Source: Telmatactis stephensoni
Taxonomy: Eukaryota; Cnidaria; Anthozoa; Actiniaria; Isophelliidae
Direction of reading: 5' to 3'
DNA length: 64,000 nt
Assembly: GCA_029948255.1 (NCBI GenBank)
Contig: JALIZF010001430.1
Span: 62,001 to 126,000 of the forward strand
How positions within the stretch are numbered: position 1 is the first letter of the stretch; each line of letters opens with the position of its first letter. Positions 1 to 11,199 of this stretch are shown here, piece after piece. Below the pieces are notes generated by a model, which saw only the letters and a list, made by a program, of their open reading frames with translations, was not told the origin of the DNA and made no database searches. Made by a program: the position numbers and the translations under genes.

Positions 1-1206
1 CATTTAACCATTTTTTTCCTCTTATACTTCTCTCTAATCAACCAGTTTCTCTCTCTTTTCCCTCCATTCATTAAAAAGGAGGGGAAGTTAAGATGACACT
101 TTCTCCCCCCCCCCCTCCCTCCCTCCTTCTCCCCTTTAAGAGGGAATCCAAAGTTACCCAAGCATTTCAAAAAGAGGACAAAAAGAAGAGGTTACATCAT
201 AGTAATTTGTATATATTATATAAAATAGTTGCAGCAGCTAATCTTTTTAATAATTTGCAAAATTCTGTAAAGAATTCTAAATCCATAAGGAGTTTTACTT
301 CCAACTATTGGTTAGAGAAATGAATGTATATATTTTTAGAGATATATTATAATATAATGTATTTTTATAATTGTATACAGCTTCAATGTAAATAAGTGTC
401 TACTTTTTGAATTCTTTGTATAATAAAATTATTCTAATCAACAAAGATTGTGATATGGTTTTTATAACGAAAATTAAGGATAGAGTACTCTTCTATCCTT
501 AATTTTCGTTATAAAAACAATAAAGTTATTATAATTATTATAACATAAATCATCTTTATAACTGACATTTTCATCCTCTCAGCAAAAATCTCTCGCTAAA
601 AGGAAAATTAATTTTGAGAACTACATGTTCTTGAGTATGTTAATGTTATGATAAAAAATCTCTGTTAAAAACGTAAGACTTGTGACGTCTCCACACACTG
701 CAGTATATCAATATCGATCTTGCTGGTTAAATTACGTTATACGCAAAGGCATCACGGTACGTGTTTCTTGGCCTCTACTTTCAACAAAACGCGCTGGTGA
801 AATTTAGAGTGCTGTACTACAAATTCAATTTAAAATTTCTGCCCTGTTGCCTCCATTGTACCTGATATATTTCTAACACTTCTAGCGAACTTCCGCGACC
901 ACCACAGGAAGCCCAAGGAGCGAACAGGATGTGATACATTTTCGAATCTTGACAATCATATTGTCGCCAATACGTTACTCAAATCATAGTTTCAATTTCA
1001 TGAAAATGAAATGTTTGTAAATTCTACCTCTCTACGTGGAGCTAATTAGACCTTCCCAGAATTCATACAGTTTCAAGTCAAGGTTGGCCAATATTTCAAG
1101 TGTAATTCGGGAACTGATGTCTTTTATCCTGGGCCATCGATATCTTTGACACAAAGTACCCAGGACATCAAGGCAAGCTATTTCCTAGCACCCTCAGCGA
1201 TCTATT
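1..1206. other. Intergenic DNA, no gene recognised
   Basis: No open frame here looks like a protein. The first 130 bases are pyrimidine-rich with a run of C. Around 421-427 there is an AATAAA on the plus strand, so the left edge could be the 3' end of a plus-strand gene lying outside the window; that is only a possibility. A perfect hairpin lies at 458-518 and is listed separately. Bases about 1030-1206 would be the 3' untranslated part of the dioxygenase gene on the minus strand; I see no clear polyadenylation signal for it. Confidence 0.5.
458..518. repeat. Perfect inverted repeat, 27-bp arms
   Basis: The left arm (458-484) and right arm (492-518) are exact reverse complements separated by 7 bases. 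It is AT-rich and has no run of T typical of a terminator. It could be the remnant of a very short foldback element or a structured 3' UTR element. Confidence 0.85.
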
Positions 1207-2809
1207 CTAGTCAGCCAGCAGGTTAGCAAGTATTTTTCTTTTGCCTTTAAATCCAAGTCTTCCATGCAAAACCAGGAAGTTATCAACGAAAAGCACATCC
1301 CCTGCCTTCCACTGAAATCCAATGGCGCATTGCCACGAGCAAGCTCGAATGTGTTGAAGTACTTCCGGTTCAACTTCACTTCCGTCGCCGTATGCAGAGC
1401 TATGGATATACACACGATCCAAGTTTCCATCGGGTGGACACATGGGAGACCCTGTGAATCTAGTCAGGTGTTTCAGGTACACCTGGTTAAACCAAAGCTT
1501 TTCACCTGACTCAGGGTGAGTTAAGAATGCTGGTCGGTTTATCCAGAACTGAAGGCTGCCATTTGGATCCCATGAAAATTCAAACCCATCCTTTGTCAGA
1601 AACTTCTCAACTTGCTAAAAGAGAGACAGTCAGATATTAATTAGTAGTCTGTAATAAGTGTAATAGGCTCGACTGCCCCAGTATTTGTGAACCCTTGGAT
1701 GACTTATGAAGCATATTAAAGGTCTTTACTGTTGTTAGAAGACGTGATGCAAATTTTCCTGCAACATTGCACGCAACACAGTTGCACCTTGTGTCCACCC
1801 TTGCAATGTTGTGCGCAAAGTTGCAGAAAAAGTTGTAGCAGTACAACTTGTAAATCTGTTGAAGGGGTGAATGCAAGGTGCAAATATTTGAAAAAGCTGC
1901 AACAAATTTGCATCGTGAATCCGTGCCTTAAAAAGAATCGTACCTTTTTATCAGAGCTTCCAAACATGTCTTGCCAGGATCTATAGTCAGTGTTGTCCTC
2001 ATGAGGTACACGATACCAGTAACGTACGCCCTTCTCTTCCAGCTTGTTAAGAATGTCTGGATTAATCTTAGTCATCATTTCTCTACCATCACACAAGACT
2101 GTATACCCACCACAACCATCCTCAGGTTGCTCTAGACAGAAAAACGATAGCTGAAAAGTAGAAATTTTAGTATCATTAGCACCATATTAAACTATCAGTA
2201 CAATTCTGACAGACAAATCGGATAGCACTTGCTCACCTTTCTAGGGTAGACAGGGGCATAGGCCAGTTCATTGTGGAGTTCAATGGTGTGAGCAGATGGG
2301 TCATCATTAGCCGTATACACCTTCGCTTTATTGTTCACCACCTTACGATTTGCAGAACCACCTGTGTAGTCCATTCCTTTATATCCCATACTAAGTGAGA
2401 AGTCTGAAAAGTCTTCCGACTTTGTCAGCGGCATTCCACGGAAAAGTAGTGCACCATATTTGGACAAGTCACTCTCGATGATCCCACGACAAATTTGACT
2501 TAGTTCTGCTATGCTGTATTGTTGACCAGAGGGTTTCATTTGAAGAGCATGTGGGAAGTCTTGGCGTGGTTTTCCCAGGAATTTAGGATAACCTTCAGCG
2601 TGAGATCCTAGGAGCCATTTCCGACCGGCTATGACGTCATCGGTTTTGGGAGAAATCTCCTTAGCAGTCAGTGGTGTAAATATGGCGTCTTTCAGATTGA
2701 AGAACGACGGAGAACTGGAAAATAATCGCGAAAGACTACCACATAATGGCCGTAAAGTTACAAGGCGAGAGCTGAGAGTCTGTTTTACGAAGAAACCAAT
2801 GTTGTTCAT
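1207..2809 (-). CDS. TauD / clavaminate-synthase-like Fe(II)/2-oxoglutarate dioxygenase
   Basis: Three exons on the minus strand, 2237-2809, 1944-2150 and 1207-1614, join in phase 0 at GT-AG junctions to give 395 residues. The protein resembles the plant and bacterial clavaminate synthase-like TauD family, about 330 residues, plus an N-terminal extension. Residues 1-33 are rich in R, S and L with almost no acidic residues, which suggests a mitochondrial presequence. The facial triad is visible as H179-x-E181 in ELHNELAY and H377 in LVLHGR; R386 or a neighbouring Arg in GKRKIL would bind 2-oxoglutarate. The conserved GDVLFVDN stretch precedes the distal His. The substrate cannot be deduced: this is not BBOX1 or TMLHE, which carry an extra N-terminal domain. 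The start is the first ATG in the open frame. The family is confident, the role is not. Confidence 0.92.
1740..1910. repeat. Dispersed TTGCAAC-rich repeat, copy 1
   Basis: This piece in intron 2 of the dioxygenase gene has repeated ACATTGC / GTTGCA words in both orientations and a central phrase about TTGTGTCCACCC. Similar pieces lie at 32395-32465, 47880-48110 and 51755-51970. It is a short repeat with inverted ends, class unknown. Confidence 0.6.
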
Positions 2810-4489
2810 TTTGGCTGCAAAAACAAAACGAAATCTAATTACGAAGTAACGCCCGCAATGTTGTACGCGTAACGCGTTGTGAAGCGCGTGTTCACCCCAT
2901 GTGCGCGAACGTGGAGCTGCGTCATACCTTCTTCACTGGTCAGGGCTTACTTGTCTCACATAATAGAGGAGCATAGAGGAGTGCAGAAATGATATCGGCA
3001 AGTCATGCTGCTCGATCGTTAATAGATTGAATCGTCTCGTTTTAACAACTGTTCCAGTCCGTTGAGAAGTGATCAAGAGACTGATATAAAAAAGAAAGAA
3101 ATCTAAACACGTCTGTGAGACCACTAGGAATCGAACTCAGACCTCTTGCACCGAAGGCAATGCACTAACCAATTAACTGTGCCATCCTTCCTCCTTAGGA
3201 AATATTTTTAAAACGTGACCTTCCAGTATAGTTCAGTATGCTTCCAGCGCTTTTATTAAAGCATACTGGAAGTAAATGCCACCTTATACTGCTTTGGTTT
3301 GAGTTTGTATTCAGTCTAAACTTTTGCTGTAGAATAGCACCATCAAAGACAAATAGCGTGGAGCACACAGAAATATATATGGGGCACAATACGTTTATAT
3401 TTCCTTACGTACTGTCCAAATAGGTATTATAAATTGATTTTGACATTCGAAGAACTCCAAGCCAGACAAAACAAAATCTTTCTTGGATTTAATTTGAATC
3501 TTTTCTATATTATTTTGTTCTATAATTCCGGTGATTTCAATGATCATTCTGATGGACCCCTGTTGTTTCCATGGTTCCACTATTTCCAGTATTTCCTGCA
3601 AACGACAGAAAGAACCCCTTTTTTTTGGAATTACGTCTTTTGAGGATGTATAGAAAATACTAGAGACCAGCTATGATCAATCTATAGTTTAGATTTCAGC
3701 TTTTTGACGACATCACATATTTGTATTCTTTATACGTCAAATCCAGACATTTGGCGATTGCGTGACGGGAACAAAAATTAATGACCATTAATAACCAAGG
3801 ACACTATAAATTGAAAAATTCCAAACTTCGACTTTTCTGTGAAAACCATTAAGGATATATTCGTGCATTATTTTGAAGATGAACTTCCTTTAAATTGTAC
3901 GAGCTGTTGTCATGTTTTGCGAACATCACAATGACGACTTCAGTCAGAGATTTCGTCACAAAACATTTTCCCTAGCTCAATAGATCAGATTTAGCCTACC
4001 TTAAAACTTGACTTTTACATTCATCAAGACTTCCTGCAAAATAAAATAAGGCTGATCAAGGAATAGTCACGATCAAGTATGACGTACCAAGTATATAGTC
4101 ACGACATGTAGCGAACGCGCAACGTCAAGACACACAGGAAGCCCGGCACAGGTCAGGATATCACAACATTCAAGGAGCCCATCCGTTGACAAGGACCAAG
4201 TACTTTTTAAAGGTACTTTCATTATATCATATCCTTCCCCCCCCCCAACCTCCCCCTCTCCCCCACCTCTCCCGCCCGCCCGCCCACCTCGGAAACTAAG
4301 TACCAGTAGAACTGAAATAAAATGAAATATGAAGGGTGAAAAAAAAAAAAAACATCAAAGAGCGCAAAAAAGAAAGTAGTAAGTTTATCCTCTACGACTT
4401 TCAATAGCGTTCTAAATCCTTTGCGGAATGTAGCAGGTGAAGCGTATCTCGAAACTGGACTATTAGTTTTGGTTTTGGGTGGCATGGGT
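2810..4489. other. Intergenic region between divergent genes
   Basis: This lies between the dioxygenase start and the kinase start, and the two genes diverge. Bases 2810-2940, with several CG-rich words, are the likely dioxygenase promoter side. A SINE-derived tRNA-like segment is at 3125-3190. The rest shows poly-C (4230-4270) and poly-A tracts and no protein-like frame. Confidence 0.5.
3125..3190 (-). repeat. tRNA-derived SINE head
   Basis: Read on the minus strand, it has an A-box-like GGCACAGTTAATTGGTTAG and a B-box-like GAGTTCGATTCC at tRNA spacing, but the cloverleaf is imperfect and no CCA-side acceptor stem can be closed. The same head type occurs at 26870-27130. This is a SINE remnant rather than a working tRNA gene. 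Confidence 0.65.
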
Positions 4490-4496
4490 GGCGTGC

Positions 4497-4795
4497 TAAA
4501 ACGTTGGCCTCTCACCACTGTGGTCTAGCGGTCTAGGGTTCGCTGGTTCGAGCCCGCTGTGACCAGATGTGAATTGAGTTTGTTTGATGTGTTGTTCTCT
4601 CCCTTGCCAGCGAGGGTTTTTCTCCGGGTTCTCCGGTTTTCCTCCCTCCATAAAAATCAACATGTGAGTTGAGTGTTGTGTGCTAAAATAAGAAATGTAG
4701 TGGTAGTGAGTGTGAGATGAAAGACGGCCCAATGGAAGATTAGCGAAAGCTAAATTGGCTTCCGTCTATAAATAAATAAAGACTGTTACTTTACT
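4497..4795 (+). repeat. tRNA-derived SINE with conserved core
   Basis: A tRNA-like head has B box GGTTCGAGCCC near 4540-4560. It is followed by a core segment at about 4610-4650 (words GAGGG, TTTTTCTCCGGG, TTCTCCGG, TTTTCCTCCCTC) and an A-rich tail with AAATAAATAAA near 4770-4790. The same core occurs in the SINE copies at 6224-6640 (minus) and 9575-9840 (plus), although their 3' parts differ. Confidence 0.75.
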
Positions 4796-4864
4796 TTTGA
4801 GATCGTCCTTAACATTAGTATTGAAAATCACTTTTGAACTAATCCGACTCACTGATTCACACTA

Positions 4865-4899
4865 TGACGTCATGTGGTACTCTTGAATTAATGACGTCA
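4865..4899 (+). promoter_or_regulatory. Two palindromic CRE sites upstream of the TSSK-like kinase
   Basis: Two complete TGACGTCA octamers lie at 4865-4872 and 4892-4899, about 150-180 bp upstream of the kinase ATG. Each sits in ATGACGTCAT. CREB/CREM-family factors bind this octamer. Use in this gene is inference from position. Confidence 0.55.
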
Positions 4900-5047
4900 T
4901 AGAGAATGGGCACGTTCAAATTTGAGCGCGCGCTCAATTTCCTATATGAAAAAATGCAATGTATTTGTAACATTTACCATTAACTTTGAAATACAAATCC
5001 CAGGCAATCTCTTTGATCTGCCTGGGTAAAAAACATCAATAATAGGG

Positions 5048-8000
5048 ATGACATCGAAATACAGTGTTCCAGGAAAAGGAGGGATAAAGTTGGTCAAGAA
5101 GAACAACTCGTGGGTTCCGCAAAGGGAACATCGTAAAACTACGTTGGAAGTACATGGCTATACGATATCATCAACTCTGGGAGAAGGCGCATTTGCGAAA
5201 GTAAAGCTGGCAAAATCGAAAAAGCACAACTGCAATGTCGCTATCAAAATTATTGATAAGCGAAAGGCTCCTAAAGATTACATCTATAAGTTTTTACCCA
5301 GGGAAATTCACATAATGCATCGACTTAACCATCCAAACGTGGTAAGTATTCATAATAATGAGCAGTAATTTGATTATCCAACGCTGATTTAAATTTGCGA
5401 ACATATGTGTGGAGCTTCCCTTCTAATGTAAGAAAGAGTTTAATCAACTAATGTGGAATTAATTCTGATTTTTTGTGTCATTTCAAATGTAATGTTAGAA
5501 GGCCATCTAATTGGCTATCTTTCCTGCCTTTACTCAGTGAATTTTGCGAAATCCCGGCTTCCCCTTGCTTCTTCCTCGTCCTATCGCAAAAAGAACCCAA
5601 CACAAGTTATTAAGCTTTAGGGCATTGGTAAAAGAGGATAGTATAGTAAAGTGGAGAGAGGGAAGAGGATCAAAAGGGGCGACTGAGAAGGGAGAGCTGT
5701 CCTTATTTCTCCCTACCCTTTCTCCTCCCCCAAAGTCGGGGATTTTTTTAAAGCATTGTCAAACTGACGCCAATAAATAATAAAATAAATAAATAAATTG
5801 AGACAAAAATAATGAACGCCCCCTTCCCCCGGCTCGTAAAGCACGCGATGGGCCTGTCTATTGGATATCATGACTACATATGTTCTTCTCCTACAGATCA
5901 AACTCTATGAAGCCATAGAAACAGAGATAAAAGTCTACCTGGTACTGGAACTAGCCGAGGGCGGAGACTTACTCGAGTTCATCAACACTAAAACATCAGT
6001 AACAGAGGATGAGGCCAGAGCTTTGTTTTGCCAGTTTCTGGCTACCATGGCATATTGTCACAAGGAATCGGTGGTTCATCGTGATCTCAAATGTGAAAAC
6101 ATTTTGCTTGATGCCAAAGGGCGCATTAAGATAACAGGTTGGTATCAATACTGAACTGGACTAAAGAGGTCGGCCACTTTTTCTAATTCATTTTCCTGCT
6201 GAACTCTCCGACTTGATAAATTTGGTGTAGCTCGTCACCCTTCCTTGCAGCAAAAGTGCTGAATTACGAAGGGCGCAGCTCAACGTGATCGAGTCGAAGG
6301 TATACAAGGGCGCTTCCACTATACCGGAGACAATTACACTTTTACATACACACACAAGTAGCAGCCACTATACTAGTCTCCTTCGCGGCCATTTTTGGTC
6401 TTGTCACGCCACGCGAACGAGCCTAAGAACGGCTACGAAGGAGACTACCACCATATGACCCGTGTCAGATCACGGAGTACAGCTTAGTTCGAAACTAGGA
6501 AAAGCAAACCGGAGTACCCGGAGAAAAAACCTCGAAGCAAGGGAGAGAACGACTGGCTCGTCCGGGAATCAAACTCGGGTTCACAGAGGTGACAGACCGG
6601 CGCCCTCGCCGCTCAGCCAGTACCCTTGCTTCCCTCGATATGAACCGCTCAGAATTCAGTGCGCATCGTCGGTCTTTGCCTGACACAAACTATTTGAGCT
6701 TTGAATACACAATGTGTATATAGTAGATCCATTTTGTGATTCTACATATATATTCTTGAGAAGAAAAATTGAATCGAATATACCTTTCTTCTCATAATTC
6801 TTTTTCGGGACACCACAACGTGTATTCTATATTCTTCGAGGAATTTTTGTCTTTTAAACTCGGCGGTCTTTTAGAAATGGCTGTTGTTCGCGCCAACATG
6901 TTGCTGTCAATTGGAATTAGTGACCCGTCAAAGTTCGATAACTTTGCTTTGAATCGAAGCTAACATTGAAATTCAAAAGCGTACGCATGCGCACACGAAC
7001 TGGAGAAAAAGGACAATTGTAGGCTGATATTTCTTTCTTCTAATAGACTTTGGCTTTGCTACTAATACTTACAAAAGCCCTTTCCTTGAGACGTTTTGTG
7101 GGTCGTACGCTTACTGCAGTCCCGAGATTCTCCGAGGTGAGAAGTACAGTGGACCTGCCTCTGACGTATGGAGTATGGGCGTGGTGCTTTATGCTCTGGT
7201 TTGCTCACGTCTTCCCTTCAGTGACGATGATCTAAGGTTTATCATGAAAAATGAACCCAGGAAATTAAAGTTTTCAAAGAAGACAAGTCAAGGTAGGGCA
7301 GTTCAATTTAAACATATGAACTCCTCGGAAAGGAGATTTGAGGAAAAGAGGAAATTTGCTGTACATCAGATCAGAGGAACCATTTTTACCATAATGTCAT
7401 TTCGACTTGCGCTTTCATTAATTTTGTATCACACGTGTATAAAGTTTAAAAGTTCATCCCCCTTAACTCTGTTCCTACTTTGCCCCTTGCTAAATGTCAG
7501 GTCTGAAGGTTTATTCCCCGTGAATAGCATTCCCTAACGTGCCGCTCACTAAGAGCCGGTTCTGGAGATTGCAGCTGCTATTCGTAGGATAGAAAACATA
7601 GTGGCTGTGATTATTTGCCACTATCTGACTGTGTTTAAAATCGCTTGCACTTTGATCTGAATGCCAGGAATCCAGATAAGTGAGACACGCAAGGTTTACA
7701 GATTCAACTGTGAAACGGAAGGGTTACAGCAATGGCTTCTTTTTAGTTGTGTACTTTTTCGCATGGTGCCTTCACAATGCAAATCTATGATTGTTTTTCG
7801 TTTCACATGTATTCGTTTTTAGCCTGCAGAGATCTTATAAAGAGAATGCTAACCCTGGACGAGAATAAGCGTCCAACATCAGAGGAACTACTCCACGACC
7901 CATGGTGTAAGGAAGAACTACGAGAGAATCCAGACTTGGCGTATTTGGGTCACAGAAATTCACCACCACCAGAGATACACCCTCCTCCACCCCCTCCCCC

Positions 8001-10634
8001 ACCGATCAATGAATATGGTAAGAGTATAACAATCTAAAATGTAGGGAACAGACAAACTGAGAAAATTATTTGGGACAACACCCATGTACATTCAAGTACG
8101 TACCGCAAGTGCCAAATAGATATCATTGTAGTTGTTGTTGTAAATAAGCATTGTGTACTGCATCTCCCCTTCGACCCCTCCCCTCACTGGTCAGTAAATA
8201 TAGTAAGAATCCATGCACTCTTGTACATGAATTTACGGAAATCGGTCAGATCTGTTTTGCTCCTTTTAATGTACCCATATTCATATTTTTATCATAATTG
8301 CGATATAAATGAGACCTCGCACCTGGTTTATAACCTATATATGAATACTTTTCTTTGTTGTATTATTAAGGGAACAATTTTTTAGAGGAGGAAACGATAA
8401 TATAGTAAAAATCTGCAATGGACATCAGAATGTTTCAAAAGTGACCGAATTTCAAGTCGGTTTGACTTGTGAGTTTTTCGGCTATGAATCTATCAGTGCC
8501 TGTCTCCAACCGATTAGGCCCTAAAGTCGCCGAAACTTTGGGCAACTTAAGACGACTTAGGGCGACTTTAGGCGATTTAAGCGAAAATGGCCGTTTCCCA
8601 AGATCTGTATCTGTATGGTCCCAGCACTTGGCAAAGCTCATTAGACTACTTGCTGTATTTATAGTATGAGGTCTCATTGACAAGTAGCCCATTATTGCAT
8701 TTACGCCAAGCCGACCTCAATGCTGGTAGTGTAGGTCAGACCACACCACCGTGGAGTGAGTCCTCTACTAGCTAAAGCCTCGATTTAGTGCATATACTAT
8801 AATTCATCCACACCATAGAAAATACAGCCAATCAGAAAGCAGGAAAGCCGTTGTGTATTCGGCGGTATTCACCGATCCTTCCCATGACACTGCGCCGTTG
8901 TGATACAGTTGAATGACTCCTGTACTAGCCAGAGCCTCGTTCTTGTTACACTAGTTGTTTAAAAAACTTTATTACGTAAATTATATATTGTATAATTAGC
9001 AACTAGACCTGCTTTATTGTCAGTACATAGTAGTTATACAATGGTATAGAGTGGCATACCGTGGAATATCCCACGAGTCATTTGTGTATACAAAGAAAAT
9101 ACAAGTGACCAGTGCGATGTCCACAGTATTCCACAAGAAACCATTGTGTAACAATTTTATCCCACGCCAGAGAAAATACAGCAATTGGCGCAGTGTCATG
9201 GGAAGGATCGGTGAATACCGCCGAATATACAACGGCTTTCCTGCTTTCTGATTGGCTGTATTTTCTAGGGTGTGGGATAAATTATAGTATGCACTAAATC
9301 GAGGCTTTAGCTAGTACAGGACTCACTCCACTGTATCTTGGGAAACGGCCATTGGTCAAATAGTCGATGGGACTTAAGGCGACCTTTTACGATTTAAGAC
9401 GACTTAAGGGCCCGAGTAGGCCTATATATGGTAGAAAGGTTTTCGTTTGATAAAAAGTCCGTGTTCAACGCCGTGCCGTGACTCAGCATTTTCACTGGAT
9501 AAGAGATTACGCGTTTGTCAGTTGAACGGAATGAAAGGCAGCGGTGTCACATTAGTTTGTTGCAGTGTAAATACCGAAACACATTCGAGGGTTTTTTCTC
9601 CGGGTTCTCCGGTTTTTCCTCCCTCAGTAAAAACGAACTAGTTTCGATCTAAGCTGTGCTCCGTGATCAGACATGGGTCGTATGGTGGCTGCTATGTGTA
9701 TGTGTATGTAAATTTGTATGTAAATGTGTGATTGTTCAGTTGTTTGTAATGAAAGCGCCCTTGTAAACCTTCGACTCGATCACGTTGAGCTGCGCCCTTC
9801 GCAATTCAGCACTTAGCTGCAAGGAAGGGTGATGAGCTACTCCTAATTTATTTATTTATTTTTTCTTTAACAGAAGAAGAAATATTCCCTCAAGATGTCA
9901 CACGGTTTGTGGGAGCGCAAAAAATAGTCACGTGTCTGACGTCACCAATAGTTCAACTACCTGTAACTCTAACGTTTGACAATGGACGACGAAGGCACAC
10001 CCTTGCAGGCCACCCCCTCAAACATGAACTATCAAAACGACGAGTTTCTCTACGAGACGAGCTCCTAAGAACCATAGCAAGAAAGGAGATGAAATCCAAA
10101 TCATCACTGATGCTGCTGGATGTGAAGAGAAAATCCATGTCTTTGGAAAATGTGAAGAAAATGAACGAAAATAAACACATCCGACGGAATTCTTTGGTCC
10201 ATGACATTGTACACATTGATCATGAAGCGACAAGGGAACGACGTATGTCAATGACCAACCGGAAGGCTTCCTTGGTCGCTGATGTAGTCTATGCTCCTCC
10301 AACAGTGCAAACCAAGCAACAACCTCGGAAACTGCAATTTCTTCTTAGCAGAAAAAGCAGACAAGAAGTTGATTTCAAGGAAGTTGAGATTTGTGATCAA
10401 GAGGAGAGAGAAAGAGAACTTACAGCTCTAAAGTTTTCTAAAGGAGGGAATGCTGCTCGCATGGCAGCACAAGCAGCTCACAGAGAGCGCGAAAAACAAA
10501 AAGCCGTTGAGCAGCCACTGAGTACTCATGGAGAAGAAAAGATTACAAGATTGGAGAAGTGGCGCATGAAATGTGTGAAACTTTTGAACAAGACGACTTT
10601 GTTGGGCTCTGACTTTACATTTAAAGTAGTTTGA
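5048..10634 (+). CDS. Testis-specific serine/threonine kinase (TSSK)-like protein kinase
   Basis: Five exons, 5048-5341, 5897-6137, 7047-7292, 7823-8017 and 9874-10634, splice at GT-AG sites with matching phases (0,1,1,1) to give 578 residues. The kinase domain spans about 37-305: glycine loop G45EGAFAKV, Lys67 in VAIKIID, HRDLKCEN with catalytic Asp161, DFG at 179-181, and activation loop LETFCGSYAYCSPE with Thr194 at the LKB1-type position. The sequence IKIIDKRKAP, KFLPREI and YCH..VVHRDLKC are TSSK hallmarks. After a polyproline run (about 307-322) there is a basic tail of ~255 residues, unusually long for a TSSK, with repeated basophilic sites (KRRVSL, RRNSL, RRMSM, RKASL). A 15-residue spacer precedes the domain. 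TSSKs act in sperm formation in mammals; the role here is inferred. Confidence 0.93.
6224..6640 (-). repeat. tRNA-derived SINE interrupted by a foldback MITE
   Basis: It lies in intron 2 of the kinase gene, in reverse orientation. On the minus strand it reads: tRNA-like B box (GTTTGATTCCCGG) near 6560-6580, the SINE core (6500-6540), then a 3' part ending with CTTCGACTCGATCACGTTGA near 6275-6300. The same 3' part occurs uninterrupted in the plus-strand copy at 9575-9840. A 74-bp MITE sits inside it at 6374-6447. Confidence 0.8.
6374..6447. mobile_element. Short Mutator-like foldback MITE nested in a SINE
   Basis: Its ends are TAGTCTCCTTCG and CGAAGGAGACTA in inverted orientation. The flanks CCACTATA and CCACCATA look like a diverged ~8-9 bp target duplication. 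The uninterrupted SINE at 9575-9840 shows the corresponding empty site. It belongs to the same family as 11062-11175. Confidence 0.8.
8511..9424. mobile_element. Large nested inverted-repeat element in kinase intron 4
   Basis: Arms 8748-8891 and 9183-9335 are about 95% identical in inverted orientation. Outside them, GGCCGTTTCCCAAG (8589) pairs with its complement near 9340. The outermost segments are TTAGGCCCTAAAGTCGCC (8511) and GGGCCCGAGTAGGCCTA (ending 9424), with GCGACTTAAG-like repeats. No transposase frame is present. The outer ends resemble the units at 46976-47266. Confidence 0.75.
9575..9840 (+). repeat. tRNA-derived SINE, uninterrupted copy (5' truncated)
   Basis: This copy has the SINE core at 9583-9630 and the 3' part with CTTCGACTCGATCACGTTGA (about 9770). 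Its tail merges into TTTATTTATTTATT just before the exon 5 acceptor. The tRNA-like head is missing or degraded. The tail supplies the pyrimidine-rich stretch upstream of exon 5 of the kinase. Confidence 0.75.
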
Positions 10635-10769
10635 AAAGATATAAGGAGGATTTGAATGATGCAGAATTTACCAGATATCCTGTTGCTACAAGTACAATGA
10701 GAAAAGTAACAATGGCAGATCTGAACAATGCAATATTTGAAAAATGTTTGCATGGAATGAAATTTTATC

Positions 10770-10775
10770 AATAAA
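10770..10775 (+). terminator. Polyadenylation signal of the TSSK-like gene
   Basis: The first AATAAA after the kinase stop codon, 136 bases downstream. It would give a short 3' UTR. Confidence 0.6.
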
Positions 10776-11061
10776 TTACATGCTTTTTCTCACCATAAAA
10801 AGTCTTCATTTTCATTCATATAACTCTAGAAACATGGATCTTTTTTCTGTAATGTTACCCATAGCAAGGAGTTTCACTTTTTGTCCACTTCTGCAACAGT
10901 TATGAACAACACTCCATTCCACATCTTCTGCATTCCACATTTGCAGAAGTTCTACAAAAATGAGTTGATTCTACAAAAATATTTATGTATACTTAAGCCA
11001 TGCTCATTAAAGACAAAAAAAAAGTTAGGTGGCCTTTTTGGTATGGCTCAGGTAAGGTACA

Positions 11062-11175
11062 TAGTCTCCTTCGCAGCCATTTTTTGTATCGGGATCCCTG
11101 TCCCTCCCAAAGAAATGCATTGCTTTGGGAGGGACAGGGATCCCGATACAAAAAAACGGCTGCGAAGGAGACTAA
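11062..11175. mobile_element. Mutator-like foldback MITE with 9-bp target duplication
   Basis: It is almost entirely palindromic: TAGTCTCCTTCGCAGCC at the left, GGCTGCGAAGGAGACTA at the right, and long arms meeting near 11115. TAAGGTACA occurs directly before it (11053-11061) and again just after it (11076-11084), a 9-bp target duplication as made by Mutator-type transposases. It ends about 25 bp beyond the GPANK1 stop codon, so it is probably part of that gene's 3' UTR. Confidence 0.88.
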
Positions 11176-11199
11176 TAAGGTACAGTGTTTAATCTAGCC

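Noticed and set aside
3125..3190. Possible tRNA gene on the minus strand
   Set aside because: A and B boxes are present but the stems do not close, and a second diverged copy of the same head lies in a SINE at 26870.
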